Positions 23,232 to 34,520 of a stretch of DNA of 64,000 nt are shown in pieces. The notes under the pieces were generated by a model. It did no database searches, was not told where the DNA came from, and worked only from the letters and a program-made list of their open reading frames with translations. Both the position numbers and the translations under genes were made by a program. Location: positions 138,244,536 to 138,308,535 of the forward strand of contig NC_134458.1 of the NCBI RefSeq assembly GCF_047948215.1. Direction: 5' to 3'. The DNA is from Lycorma delicatula (lineage: Eukaryota; Arthropoda; Insecta; Hemiptera; Fulgoridae). Within the stretch, counting starts at the first letter, position 1, and each line of letters opens with the position of its first letter.

Positions 23232-25054
23232 TAGTATAGACGTCTGCTTTTCGCTTTTGTTAACAGATCAGATGGAGGTGGGGTAACAACATCCATGTCA
23301 TTCTGTGGACAAAGAAAACTGACACTCAAACAATAAACTATGCACGTAAACCTTGAGTAACTCATCCTAAGATAGTGTATACTTAATATAAAACGTATTG
23401 TACTCCTGTAAACGCATTTTATTGCAGATGTCCGAATTTCCTTCCAATTGTTCTTATAAGGAACACATACCCAAGGATTATTTTGCCATTTTTTATTTTT
23501 ATTTATGCTTTTTTTTCTTTATTTTTAATAAGAATCGGATCATCTTATATACACTTTGAAAAATTTTCTCATAAAATTCTTATTTCTTCAGCAATTCCAA
23601 GTGAATAAAAAATTTGATTTCTTGCTAAAATAAAGTAAATTCATAAATTTTTATTGCATTTATAAATAAATATCGTTATAGTAATTAATAAGTTCACTAT
23701 ATAATGATTTCCATATGAAAATGGTTTTTCATATTGGAAAAAATAATATGTTTTTATAAGATTTAGATGTTTTTTCAAAGTAGAAAAAAATTGAAAAATC
23801 ATAATTCATCAAGATGAAATAATAAGGATTTTATTCCAGTAATGCACTGACTTATATAGACTTTGATGATATTATATTCAATATATTCCCTGCGCTTGTG
23901 TGCTAGTGTATACAGACAAAGCACATAAATATATAATACAAATTTGTACCTTAATGTATTTCAAGTATGATGGAAAAATAATCTTAAAATATAACTGAAT
24001 TGTTATAGTTTAATAATTTTGTAATTATATGTTATAATATCTATATGTATACTTCAAGGTGAATTTAAAATTAAAGTTAATTACAACAAAAAAAATTGAT
24101 AATGACCTTGAGTGTATGATATCATATTTATTTTTATCAAAATAAGTTATTATTCTTTAATAGTACACGTATGAAATAATGTATTAGTAAAAGTATAAGT
24201 TATCCTTTTATTTTTATTTGATCAGTTAATTAAAGATCATAAAAAAAAATTCAGGGTACAATTAAATTAGATACCCGAATACAAAAATTGAATTAATTGT
24301 TTTTTGAAAATTATTTTGATATAATTGAAAAAATAATTATGTAATTTTAATTTCAATTACAACCAATAATCGGTATAATAAAATTATGGGTTTATTATAA
24401 TGAGCTATTAGAAAATAAAATTGAATGCAATTTTTTGGTGGCGTAATTCTTAATAAAAACTAAATTAAAGAATTAAAAACCTAAACTTTTTATCACGTTA
24501 CAGTAAATGCAGCATTTTTGCACACATTAATGCATAAAAAAATATTTATTTTTTTCATCTTAAATTAAAAATAATATTATAAGTTTAAACAGACTGTCTC
24601 TCAGTAATAATTGACATAAACACTCTTTAAAAATGTGCCTTAAAAATCTTACCTCATCCCGGTTCTAGATATTCAAAGCTATAAATATAAATTGTTTAAC
24701 ATAAGAAGAAGCCTAGATAAGGTGATTAGATTGAAGTGGGGTAAAAGATAAGAGAAAGAGGGTGGTGAATACCATTTACAGAATTATAATAAAAGGTGCA
24801 GCAGAAACAACGACCCATTTTAAATCGTAACTGTTACTGGTCACGGCTTCCTAGAGAACTGATGTTTACGCCATTTCATAGTGCAGTTGAAAGCATTTTC
24901 TGTCCGCCACATTATGTGACCTAGGCAATCAGTGTGGAGCGCTGGTCGAATGAACATCTCATCATGATTTTTTTAACAATTTGATGATGTCTAATGAGAC
25001 CATTTTCATTTATCTGGCCAAGTAAACAAGCAAGATTTCAGATACTGGGCGCCT

Positions 25055-25353
25055 ACCCCATCGGGTTGGTCTAGTGGTGAACTCGTCATCCAAAATCAGC
25101 TGATTTCGAAGTCGCGAGTTCTAAGGTTCAAATCCTACAAAGTCAGTTACTTTTATTAGGATTTGATTACTGCATCGTAAATACCGCTGTTCTTTGGTGG
25201 TTGGGTTTCAATTAACCACACATCTCAGGAACGGTCGACCTGAGACTATACAAGATTACACTTCATTTACACTCATACATATCATCCTCATTCATCCTCT
25301 GAAGTAATACCTTACGGTGGTTCCGGAGGCTAAACAGGAAAAGAAACAAGAAG
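25055..25353 (+). mobile_element. tRNA-derived SINE nested in transposase
   Basis: Same family as 260-546. The A-box-like TTGGTCTAGTGGTGA (25066-25080) and B-box GGTTCAAATCC (25125-25135) are better preserved here. Flanks ATACTGGGCGCCT (25042-25054) and GTATTAGGTGCTT (25354-25366) align with only transition differences and look like an aged 13-bp target-site duplication. The insertion falls inside the transposase frame right after the RYWA motif. Confidence 0.85.
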
Positions 25354-25512
25354 GTATTAGGTGCTTCGCCATCCTTATCAGCTTCATCAACGATCACTTC
25401 ATATTACAAAAGTTACTGTGAGGTATGGGATGTCTTCTCAGGGTATTATCGGTTTCTATTTTCTTAAAAATGACGCCGGCAACACTGTCATAGTTACAAC
25501 AGTTCGTTATGA

Positions 25513-25564
25513 CGTTACGTTTCAACAGTTAGTTGAAACGTAACGCCGCGTTTACCGCGGCGTT
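25513..25564. repeat. Two overlapping perfect hairpins
   Basis: Stem 1 is GTTACGTTTCAAC (25514-25526) with GTTGAAACGTAAC (25532-25544) and a 5-nt loop. Stem 2 is CGCCGCG (25544-25550) with CGCGGCG (25556-25562) and a 5-nt loop. They sit in the transposase pseudogene where its alignment breaks, so they probably come from a small insertion or rearrangement. Confidence 0.8.
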
Positions 25565-26043
25565 GAAATCCTTAACGTTATTGTTAATACGCAGTTGTTT
25601 TGGTTTCAACAAGTGCAACCGCTCACACAGCAAGTACGTCCATGATAATCTTACGAAGAATATTTCCAGAGCACCTTGTTCCAGGTTTGGTCATGTCAAC
25701 TGGCCACCCCGTCGCTCGATTTATCGACGAGTGATATTTTTCTTTCGGGATTCCTGAAATTCAGAGTGTATACTAACAGCTCAGCAAATATTCAGGAATT
25801 GAACAACATTCGCACCGAAGTTGAGGCAGTATCTAGAAACATTCTGAGTAAGGTTATGCCGAGTGTGCTTGCTAATGCCGAAGATTGCATTGCCAACAAT
25901 GATGCCACCTGAAGGACATAAAAGGGGCATGTGTAAGAAATGGTACGAACAGTTATTTCAAACAGTGTACTCTAATAACGCGTAGTTCTAATTCTTCATA
26001 CGTAAATATAATGTTTAAAATGGGTCACTGTTTCTGCCGCACC

Positions 26044-28384
26044 GAAACATACGTTCTACATCACAATAAAGATTTAATTTTGCGAACTTCTCCCATTATC
26101 CCTTAAGCGCTAGCTTAAAAAGGCATTGATGTATACACAGGCATTGTTGTAAATTGATACCAAATCGTACCTCCTCCCCTAGTCTGCTGAACTCTGGTTA
26201 TTTTCTATTAGATTTGATGTACACATATTTCTCCCGAAGATCACAGGGGATAAGGGAGGCTATATTATAGTACACTTCTGAAGAATTGAGCTATTAGTTA
26301 TAAGGGGTACCTTCCTAATTTCCACTGCAAAATTGGGAGTATGTCTAGATTTAGATTACAATAGTTTTAGTTACGCTTCTTATTGGAATGTATGTCTATA
26401 GCGGTTAATCAATTTGACCACAAATTTGTAAGCTAACTTCCAGCTAAACGTTTAGTTGCTAAATATTATAAGATTCTTATACCAAACTTATAAGACAAAA
26501 AAATATATATTTTTTTAATGCTTAAAATGAAAACATTATGCGGTTGTGGACTAATGAGACTAGATTCTGTTGACATCTCGATCTACGAAGCGTAGCAATG
26601 AGACTAAGACGGCAGGAGCATAAGACGAGTTCGTGGGAGAATAGTAAAAACGAATCGTGAGTGGCTTGTAATGTAAGCTCTAGAAAGTACAAGTATAATA
26701 ACAATAATAGTAATAAATACACAGAGTTTTATCTAATTATGTTTATCTCTTAATTTTTTACAAACATATTATAGTAATTATATTTAAAGATGGCAATTTA
26801 AGATAGGATATTACCTAAATAGTATAACTAAATGAATTATTATATAAAAGAGATTAAAAAAAATAATAATAACCCGGTATGTCGTATAACCCACAAGAAC
26901 ATTTTTCTTTTCCTATATTTTGATATGATCACCTTCTCCCATGATTTGACGAGAGCCACAACTGGTGTTTTACAACGCAACAGTAACGTAATTATTACGT
27001 ACTGTTCATGTAAAAAACATTTTATTTTCTTCAAATGTTTTTTGCTTAGTAATAAAAGCAAATACCGGTAAATAAAATAATGTATTTCGTATAATGCTCT
27101 TTTGAGAGTTTCTTTATTTTGTGCTGGTTATGATCATAATATAGTATATATTAAATATGACTAATCGATTGTATTTCTAATATAAACTGCAATATTATAA
27201 TACTTTTAATAGCTGTTACACAAATAATTACGTATTTCAATATCCATATTAAGATCAAGCTAATTGTTATAGTAAACAACTTTTGTTTATTTTTTGAAGA
27301 TAATTTTTCCCTTTTTATGTTGCGAATTATTTTGTCTGAGTTAATTACTTAGAATTAAATTCTAATGTTTCGGTATATTTTTTTAAATTAAACAAAAAAT
27401 ATACGAAGCAATGTTTAATCAGTGTTTTACAACCTTTTATTTCTTTATTAAAATTTAATAATTTTATTTATCTTTTTAAACAAGCGATATATAATTTAAT
27501 AGATATTTTATTATAAACGAATTATACCGTATTTTATAACATTTACTGTGTAGGATTTATATAAAAGTATATAACGATAAATTCTACTAATTCTAAATTC
27601 ATGTATTATATACACTTTCAATGAAAGTTGTAAGATAATCTGTTATTATGACATTACGTTAACTTTATCCATTCTTGTTTTCTTTATTTTTTTTTTATCT
27701 TTATCTAAAATACTAATCTTTTATTCATTTTATCTCTTTTTAAAAATGTAAACATATTACATATCATGATATAAAATTTATTGAATGTGAAGTTAAATGT
27801 GAAGATCTACCGTAATCTTAGAATTTTCTTTGCCGTGTTTATATTTATGGTATATTCTTGACTAGTCAATTCTAAGAGTGTGAAAATATTTACGGTATGA
27901 ATCATTAATCCGTTTGTGTTGTGTTTATTGTATTTATTCTTTCAGACTATTCTCGTATCAATAATCATTTGAATTACCATAAAAACTTATAACATTAAAG
28001 CAATAAAATGTAAGTTATAACAAAAAGTTCTTTAAATAATAGATTAAAAATAACTTATGGGCTTTTTAAGTCCATTTAAAAATAATAATTTCACATTAAG
28101 TATTATTAGATTTATCTTTTTTATAGGTTATTATTTATTTTTATATTTAATATTAATGTTATTGTGGTAAAATTAATGTACAATAATATGTTCTTATCTT
28201 AACCGTTTTTTAGTAGTTAAATAAAAATATGTCCTTATTTTAATTGTTTACGTAGGTGGTTTTATTTCTTAATTTCTGTTCCTTAATAAATTCAAAATGT
28301 TATCGTTGCTACTACTTTTACTAGTCTTTCTTTTTAATATTTCTTTTAATTTAATCAAAGATACTACTTATTTTTATTACACGA
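26044..28384. other. AT-rich intergenic DNA, no gene seen
   Basis: Overlapping open frames on both strands near 26522-27071 are K/N/I/L/F-rich shadows of AT-rich DNA. No RNA gene or matched repeat was recognised. Confidence 0.5.
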
Positions 28385-28502
28385 CTGCCTAAAAAGGATT
28401 TTAATGAATTTAGCAGCTCAACGGCTGAACCGATGTAGATGTATGACCCCGCGTTGAAATCCTTACGTTACCGGCAGTGTCATAGGCTACATAAATATGT
28501 AA

Positions 28503-28542
<40 letters not shown>

Positions 28543-28545
28543 TAA
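28385..28545 (-). repeat. Microsatellite-cored repeat, copy 2 (partial)
   Basis: In reverse complement it contains the terminus GGCAGTCGTGTAATA, GGTTCAGCCGTTGAGCTGCT, CAACGCGGGGTCATACATC and GCCTATGACACTGCC, then runs into a pure AT microsatellite (28506-28540). It matches 3965-4122. The part beyond the microsatellite is absent. Confidence 0.72.
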
Positions 28546-28959
28546 ATAGATTTTAAAAATCTATCACATGAATGAGTCATTTTTTAATAATTCTCATCTC
28601 AACGCTTCATTCTGAACTATTCGGAAACCTCGTATCTAATAGTTTTAGTAAAAGTGAAATGAAAATTAGTTTAAATGAAATCTCTCTGCTATCGTTATCG
28701 AATTTTAAATGTTTGTTGATTTTTATTATTAGCATTTATAAATTTTATATTTATATATTATAATTTTATATTTTATATTTTGATTTATATTATAAATTTT
28801 TTAAATTTTCACATCTTTTACTTATAAAAAGGTATCGTTTATTAATGTGATTTTTATACTTTCATTTATGTTATTGACATTAATGAAACGTCTCTTGTTC
28901 TTGAAATATTTCTTGCGCAAAAAGAAGTTAATATATTTAGGGTGTATATGTGTTTTTCC

Positions 28960-29225
28960 ACCGTAGCATCTCAACGGCTGAACCGATTTATAAATATGAC
29001 CCCGCGTTGGAATCCTTACATTATCGGGAGTGTCGGTAGGCTATATAAATATGTATATATACAAATTATATAAATATATAAATAAATTGAAAAAATTATA
29101 CTATGTACAAAATTGTCACCCGCACGCTCTTTAATTGTTATTCTGTATTAGTAATTATCCTATATTAAAGAGCAATGTTTTTTTGGCAATCATGTTTTTT
29201 AATTTTTATTATTTAATTCTTGTAA
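28960..29225 (-). repeat. Microsatellite-cored repeat, copy 3
   Basis: In reverse complement it has both flanks of copy 1: AACATTGCTCTTTAATATAG, GAGCGTGCGGGTGACAATTT, a short AT core, then CCGACACTCCCGATAATGT and CAGCCGTTGAGATGCTAC. The left end extends to CACCCTAAATATATTA near 28935. It abuts a family A copy at 29231. Confidence 0.72.
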
Positions 29226-29230
29226 ATTTT

Positions 29231-30060
29231 ACTTTCCCAGCGAATATAGTTAGAATAACTATATTAATGGGGAAAGTACGGTGATTATATCAAAAATGTG
29301 GTATCGGTTTTTTTGCAAATCTTTAGGTTTGAGTGTCCAACTAGTTCATCTAGATCAAAAAACAAATATATGTATTTACGAGATGTATGTATGCATGTGT
29401 GTCATACTACTTTTGCTCTTATAGCTCAGAATTTACCCAACCGATTTTCTTCAAATTTGGCTCAAATATTTCTATATATAGGACATTGATCATATTAATT
29501 TTTGTTTTTCAAAATCTGTTAACGGGATGGGGAATATCGCAAAAAAATCAATTTCGATTTTCTTTAGGCATTTTAGAAAAAACTTTATTAAACCAAATTT
29601 GTTACCTATAATGCTTTTATAAATTATTCAAAAAATTAATTCCAATCTCTTAAAATTAAAATAACTCTTTTTTGTTCTTTTGCTGTATCTCCATTCGGTT
29701 TAAATACTTTTTAAAGATTTGTTGAAAGTTTACACTTCATATATAGAGCTAAAAAGAATTGTGTACAATTATTTAAAATTATAGACTTAGGACCTAAAAT
29801 ACAGAAAAGGTTTTTGGAAATGTTATTTTTCTTATTTTAGCCTTTAATGAAGGGGTGATAGATTTAGAGAAAATGTTACTTAAACAAATTTGTTTAGTTT
29901 AACCTTCGTATGAATGAATATTTGTAGAACATTTTTTCTTCAAGTTTATCCCTACCTCTAAAAAATATACATTTTTTATTATTTAATTGTTTTGTACTTT
30001 TCTTCATCATTTAAAGGGCTAATAAAATTAAAGTACCTTGGCACCTATATTATATTCCGG
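29231..30060 (-). repeat. Dispersed repeat 'family A', copy 2, proximal part
   Basis: Reverse complement of 11130-11990. It ends at 29231-29277 with an imperfect hairpin, arms ACTTTCCCAGCGAATATAGTTA and TAACTATATTAATGGGGAAAGT around GAA. The copy is interrupted at 30060 by a LINE and resumes at about 32634, where ACAGAATGAAAAGCAATTG to CTTTCATAAAA matches 11113-11150 in reverse complement. Confidence 0.75.
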
Positions 30061-32621
30061 ATTTTTTTTTTTTTTGTCTTCAGTCATTTGACTGGTTTGA
30101 TGCAGCTCTCCAAGATTCCCTATCTAGTGCTAGTCGTTTCATTTCAGTATACCCTCTACATCCTACATCCCTAACAATTTGTTTTACATATTCCAAACGT
30201 GGCCTGCCTACACAATTTTTCCCTTCTACCTGTCCTTCCAAAATTAAAGCGACTATTCCAGGATGCCTTAGTATGTGGCCTATAAGTCTGTCTCTTCTTT
30301 TAACTATATTTTTCCAAATGCTTCTTTCTTCATCTATTTGCCGCAATACCTCCTCATTTGTCACTTTATCCACCCATCTGATTTTTAACATTCTCCTATA
30401 GCACCACATTTCAAAAGCTTCTAACCTTTTCTTCTCAGATACTCCGATTGTCCAAGTTTCACTTCCATATAAAGCGACACTCCAAACATACACTTTCAAA
30501 AATCTTTTCCTGACATTTAAATTAATTTTTGATGTAAACAACTTATATTTCTTACTGAAAGCTCGTTTAGCTTGTGCTATTCGGCATTTTATATCGCTCC
30601 TGCTTCGTCCATCTTTAGTAATTCTACTTCCCAAATAACAAAATTCTTCTACCTCCATAATTTTTTCTCCTCCTATTTTCACATTCAGTGGTCCATCTTT
30701 GTTATTTCTACTACATTTCATTACTTTTGTTTTGTTCTTGTTTATTTTCATGCGATAGTTCTTGCGTAGGACTTCATCTATGCCGTTCATTGTTTCTTCT
30801 AAATCCTTTTTATTCTCGGCTAGAATTACTATATCATCAGCAAATCGTAGCATCTTTATCTTTTCACCTTGTACTGTTACTCCGAATCTAAATTGTTCTT
30901 TAACATCATTAACTGCTAGTTCCATGTAAAGATTAAAAAGTAACGGAGATAGAGAACATCCTTGTCGGACTCCCTTTCTTATTATGGCTTCTTTCTTATG
31001 TTCTTCAATTGCTACTGTTGCTGTTTGGTTCCTGTACATGTTAGCAATTGTTCTTCTATCTCTGTATTTGAACCCTAATTTTTTTAAAATGCTGAACATT
31101 TTATTCCAGTCTACGTTATCGAATGCCTTTTCTAGGTCTATAAACGCCAAGTATGTTGGTTTGTTTTTCTTTAATCTTCCTTCTACTATTAATCTGAGGC
31201 CTAAAATTGCTTCCCTTGTCCCTATACTTTTCCTGAAACCAAATTGGTCTTCTCCTAACACTTCCTCCACTCTCCTCTCAATTCTTCTGTATAGAATTCT
31301 AGTTAAGATTTTTGATGCATGACTAGTTAAACTAATTGTTCTGTATTCTTCACATTTATCTGCCCCTGATTTCTTTGGTATCATTACTATAACACTTTTT
31401 TTGAAGTCTGACGGAAATTCCCCTTTTTCATAAATATTACACACCAGTTTGTATAATCTATCAATCGCCTCCTCCCCTGCACTGCGCAGTAATTCTACAG
31501 GTATTCCGTCTATTCCAGGAGCCTTTCTGCCATTTAAATCTTTTAATGCTCTCTTAAATTCAGATCTCAGTATTGTTTCTCCCATTTCATCCTCCTCAAC
31601 TTCCTCTTCTTCCTCTATAAAACCATTTTCTAATTCATTTCCTCCGTATAACTCTTCAATATATTCCACCCATCTATCGACTTTACCTTTCGTATTATAT
31701 ATAGGTGTACCATCTTTGTTTAACACATTATTAGATTTTAATTTATGTACCCCAAAATTTTCCTTAACTTTCCTGTATGCTCCGTCTATTTTACCAATGT
31801 TCATTTCTCTTTCCACTTCTGAACACTTTTCTTTAATCCACTCTTCTTTCGCCAGTTTGCACTTCCTGTTTATAGCATTTCTTAATTGCCGATAGTTCCT
31901 TTTACTTTCTTCATCACTAGCATTCTTATATTTTCTACGTTCATCCATCAGCTGCAATATATCGTCTGAAACCCAAGGTTTTCTACCAGTTCTCTTTATT
32001 CCGCCTAAGTTCGCTTCTGCTGATTTAAGAATTTCCTTTTTAACATTCTCCCATTCTTCTTCTACATTTTCTATCTTTTCTTTTTTACTCAGACCTCTAG
32101 CGATGTCCTCCTCAAAAATCTTCTTTACCTCCTCTTCCTCAAGCTTCTCTAAATTCCACCGATTCATCTGACACCTTTTCTTCAGGTTTTTAAACCCCAA
32201 TCTACATTTCATTATCACCAAATTATGGTCGCTATCAATGTCTGCTCCAGGGTAAGTTTTGCAGTCCACGAGTTGATTTCTAAATCTTTGCTTAACCATG
32301 ATATAATCTATCTGATACCTTGCAGTATCGCCTGGCTTTTTCCAAGTGTATACTCTTCTATTATGATTTTTAAATTGGGTGTTGGCAATTACTAAATTAT
32401 ACTTCGTGCAAAACTCTATAAGTCGGTCCCCTCTTTCATTCCTTTTGCCCAGCCCGTATTCACCCACTATATTTCCTTCCTTGCCTTTTCCAATGCTTGC
32501 ATTCCAATCTCCAACTATTATTAAATTTTCATCTCCTTTTACGTGTTTAATTGCTTCATCAATCTCTTCGTATACACATTCTACCTCATCATCATCATGG
32601 GCGCTTGTAGGCATATAGACG
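30061..32621 (-). mobile_element. 5'-truncated RTE-like LINE, recent insertion
   Basis: The 3' end is an A run on the minus strand (plus-strand T run 30062-30077) just after the ORF stop, and the element begins abruptly at about 32621 inside the endonuclease. It is flanked by TTATATTCCGGAT (30050-30062 and 32622-32634). These features are the signature of target-primed reverse transcription with 5' truncation. It sits inside a family A repeat whose two halves join cleanly across it. Other fragments of the family are at 14985-15260, 18240-18720 and 46621-46810. Confidence 0.9.
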
Positions 32622-32650
32622 TTATATTCCGGATACAGAATGAAAAGCAA
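30080..32650 (-). CDS. LINE ORF2: partial endonuclease plus reverse transcriptase
   Basis: One uninterrupted frame of 856 codons. The first ten or so residues are flanking DNA, and the LINE starts near NVYMPTSAHDDD, so roughly the first hundred residues of the AP-like endonuclease are missing. Visible endonuclease parts: GDWNAS (about 47-52), QIDYI (about 113) and SDHNLVI (about 139). Reverse transcriptase: AFIDLEKAFDNVDW (about 502-515), GVRQGCSLSPLLFN (about 560-573) and catalytic FADD (about 603-606). The C-terminus has SETWT, EMWCYRRM and GRPRLEYVKQI blocks as in RTE/BovB-like elements often annotated 'craniofacial development protein 2-like'. The stop (30080-30082) lies against the poly-A tail. 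It nicks target DNA and copies its RNA in intact relatives. This copy lacks a promoter and a full endonuclease, so it should be dead despite the open frame. Clade assignment is by resemblance. Confidence 0.88.
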   Translation of the reverse strand: MLFILYPEYNVYMPTSAHDDDEVECVYEEIDEAIKHVKGDENLIIVGDWNASIGKGKEGNIVGEYGLGKRNERGDRLIEFCTKYNLVIANTQFKNHNRRVYTWKKPGDTARYQIDYIMVKQRFRNQLVDCKTYPGADIDSDHNLVIMKCRLGFKNLKKRCQMNRWNLEKLEEEEVKKIFEEDIARGLSKKEKIENVEEEWENVKKEILKSAEANLGGIKRTGRKPWVSDDILQLMDERRKYKNASDEESKRNYRQLRNAINRKCKLAKEEWIKEKCSEVEREMNIGKIDGAYRKVKENFGVHKLKSNNVLNKDGTPIYNTKGKVDRWVEYIEELYGGNELENGFIEEEEEVEEDEMGETILRSEFKRALKDLNGRKAPGIDGIPVELLRSAGEEAIDRLYKLVCNIYEKGEFPSDFKKSVIVMIPKKSGADKCEEYRTISLTSHASKILTRILYRRIERRVEEVLGEDQFGFRKSIGTREAILGLRLIVEGRLKKNKPTYLAFIDLEKAFDNVDWNKMFSILKKLGFKYRDRRTIANMYRNQTATVAIEEHKKEAIIRKGVRQGCSLSPLLFNLYMELAVNDVKEQFRFGVTVQGEKIKMLRFADDIVILAENKKDLEETMNGIDEVLRKNYRMKINKNKTKVMKCSRNNKDGPLNVKIGGEKIMEVEEFCYLGSRITKDGRSRSDIKCRIAQAKRAFSKKYKLFTSKINLNVRKRFLKVYVWSVALYGSETWTIGVSEKKRLEAFEMWCYRRMLKIRWVDKVTNEEVLRQIDEERSIWKNIVKRRDRLIGHILRHPGIVALILEGQVEGKNCVGRPRLEYVKQIVRDVGCRGYTEMKRLALDRESWRAASNQSND

Positions 32651-33409
32651 TTGTTTTCATTACTTTCATAAAATGTACGTTTTATTAAAAGCTTTTATTT
32701 AACTCGCTTTAGGAATAATCAAATCTTGCAACTGCTATATCTTTTGATCTATCGTATGAAAATCAATGAAATTTGGTACACGTCTATAACTTCGATGTGT
32801 AAAAATAAATATTTTTACTTTTTTTAGTCTTAAAAAAAAAAAATACAAAAAAATTACAAAAATATATTTGATAACATAAAAAATTATTTTTTAAAAAAGC
32901 TTTTATTTAACTAATATTAATATTAACATTAATAAAAAAGGAAACAAATTAGAAAACCCCTCTAAAAAGTAAAAAATAAGAATTAAATCGAATTGATAAT
33001 TTTAAACAAAAAAATATAATATATTAACAAATATAAAAATGCACTGAAAACTAAAAAATAAATTATATAAATATCTAATAAATAACCAATAATAAAAAAT
33101 AAATGTAATAATTATTAAAATATTAAATATTATTATTTAATATTAAAATATTTAAAATTAAAAGTAATGAAAATATTTAGTTAATATGTATATTTAAAAG
33201 ATTCGTTTGTAGATTTGTTAATATATTGGAGAATTATGATTTAAATAATTTATTTTGGTAAAATATTAAATTACATGTAAAGATTTTTTTGTTTGTGCTG
33301 TTGACGTTATTTTCATATTATTATAAATTTAATGTTTTCGTTTACGTCTGCTCCTGATTTCTGCACAAGCATTTTTTTTTTTTTTTTTTGAGAACAGATT
33401 TGTAACATT

Positions 33410-33456
<47 letters not shown>

Positions 33457-34520
33457 ATTTGATTTATAAAGATACATGGATTTTTTATACTATATATATA
33501 TACATATTAATATTTTTTATAGATATTTATGAAGGTGTATTTCAACCAAATTGTAATTTGTTTTATCAAACCGAAGTTAATTTTAATTTTTTTGCCATAT
33601 TTCTGCATCTCAAAAAAGGATAAAAATTACACGCATTTTTATTTATAAGGTATTTTAAGAAGAAAATAAATTTTGAATAAACGCGCTTAAGCGAGCGTCC
33701 TCAAACACATCCGTTCAATACCTTTTGCACATGAGAAGAGACTAAAATGAGATTTAGAAAAAGAAATCGTGAAATAAAAAACAGTAATTTAATTTGTTCG
33801 TTGTATAATATGAAAAATAAAATACTCGAACAACTTTAAAAGACTAAGTCGGTGTCCTAGCAAGGTCGATAATACATTAAACACGTTTTAACATTAGTGT
33901 TCACAACTTATCAAATAAAAACATCTTAAATACTTACCTTACCTTACCTTAAAAGTTCATGGATTTTTCTACTCATTATTGTATTTACATAAATAATTAT
34001 TGTTTTCAAAGTTCATTTAAAATAATTTAAATTTACCTTTTTTGTGTGTTTTTTATATGGTAATATAGTATATTATACCTATTTTTGTATATTTAGTAAG
34101 TATTTAGCTGTTATCAATGTTAATAACCATTGTTAGAAAGTATATAATTTTAATAAATCGAGTAAAAAAGTTATGTTTTTACTTGATTTATTATCAAGCA
34201 ATTGTACATGTTTTACCTTTAAAAAAACATCTTAATAACCCTCCATCAGTTAATGGAGAACGCCAATCTAATACACAAACTAAACAGATAGCAAGAGTAC
34301 AACTAATATATGACAATTAATTTTGTTCTATTTTTTCGTATTTACTGTAATCAGAATTTCTTTTTAATGATAAGTTTTCTGTATTACTTTACCTACGTAA
34401 TATATACTACGTATTGCAAATGGAATGTTCATTCTGATAAAACTATGTTAACTTTAATGCGATGGTCATAAAAATGACTTTTTTATACATTTTAGTCACA
34501 TTATTCCTAATATATAAATT
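32622..34520. other. Repeat remnants and AT-rich DNA, no gene
   Basis: 32634-32690 is the remaining part of family A copy 2. An 18-bp perfect direct repeat AAAAGCTTTTATTTAACT lies at 32687-32704 and 32895-32912. There is a TA microsatellite at 33411-33453, a T run at 33372-33389 and a short CTTAC repeat near 33937-33953. No coding signal was recognised. Confidence 0.6.
33411..33453. repeat. TA microsatellite
   Basis: Almost pure TA dinucleotide run of about 40 bp with one ACAT break at its left end. Confidence 0.95.

Larger units (their letters stand above)
22156..24794. other. Intergenic DNA with long CT/GT microsatellite
   Basis: Besides the microsatellite at 22830-22913, the stretch 22940-23340 is GC-richer and less repetitive than its surroundings (see the possible exon at 23043-23231). 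The rest is AT-rich without recognised features. Confidence 0.5.
24960..25914 (+). pseudogene. DDE transposase pseudogene, split by SINE
   Basis: Before the SINE, one frame reads FHLSGQVNKQDFRYWA, the block around the first catalytic Asp in a group of insect Tc1/mariner-type transposases. The usual Asp-Glu-Ala before it is eroded to SNET. After the SINE come LRHPYQLHQRSLHITKVTV, then GMSSQGIIGFYFLKNDAGN, then RFGHVNWPPR, DIFLSGFLKFRVY and a C-terminal LANAEDCIANNDAT ending at a stop near 25912. The N-terminal DNA-binding part is missing and frames shift at least twice. It is not functional. Confidence 0.78.
24795..26043 (+). mobile_element. Tc1/mariner-type element with TIRs, internally deleted
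   Basis: Imperfect terminal inverted repeats GGTGCAGCAGAAACAACGAC (from 24795) and the complement of GTCACTGTTTCTGCCGCACC (ending 26043) bound the element. Between them lie fragments of a DDE transposase on the plus strand and a nested SINE at 25055-25353. Without the SINE the element is about 0.94 kb, too short for a full transposase. It is therefore a decayed or non-autonomous copy. No clear TA duplication is visible at the outer ends. Confidence 0.75.

Noticed and set aside
25066..25135. tRNA gene suggested by A and B boxes
   Set aside because: The boxes lie in a repeated SINE with a long unrelated body and do not fold as a cloverleaf.
30572..32618. Plus-strand open frames of 65-148 codons
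   Set aside because: Antisense shadows of the long LINE frame on the minus strand; Ser/Phe-rich and without motifs.
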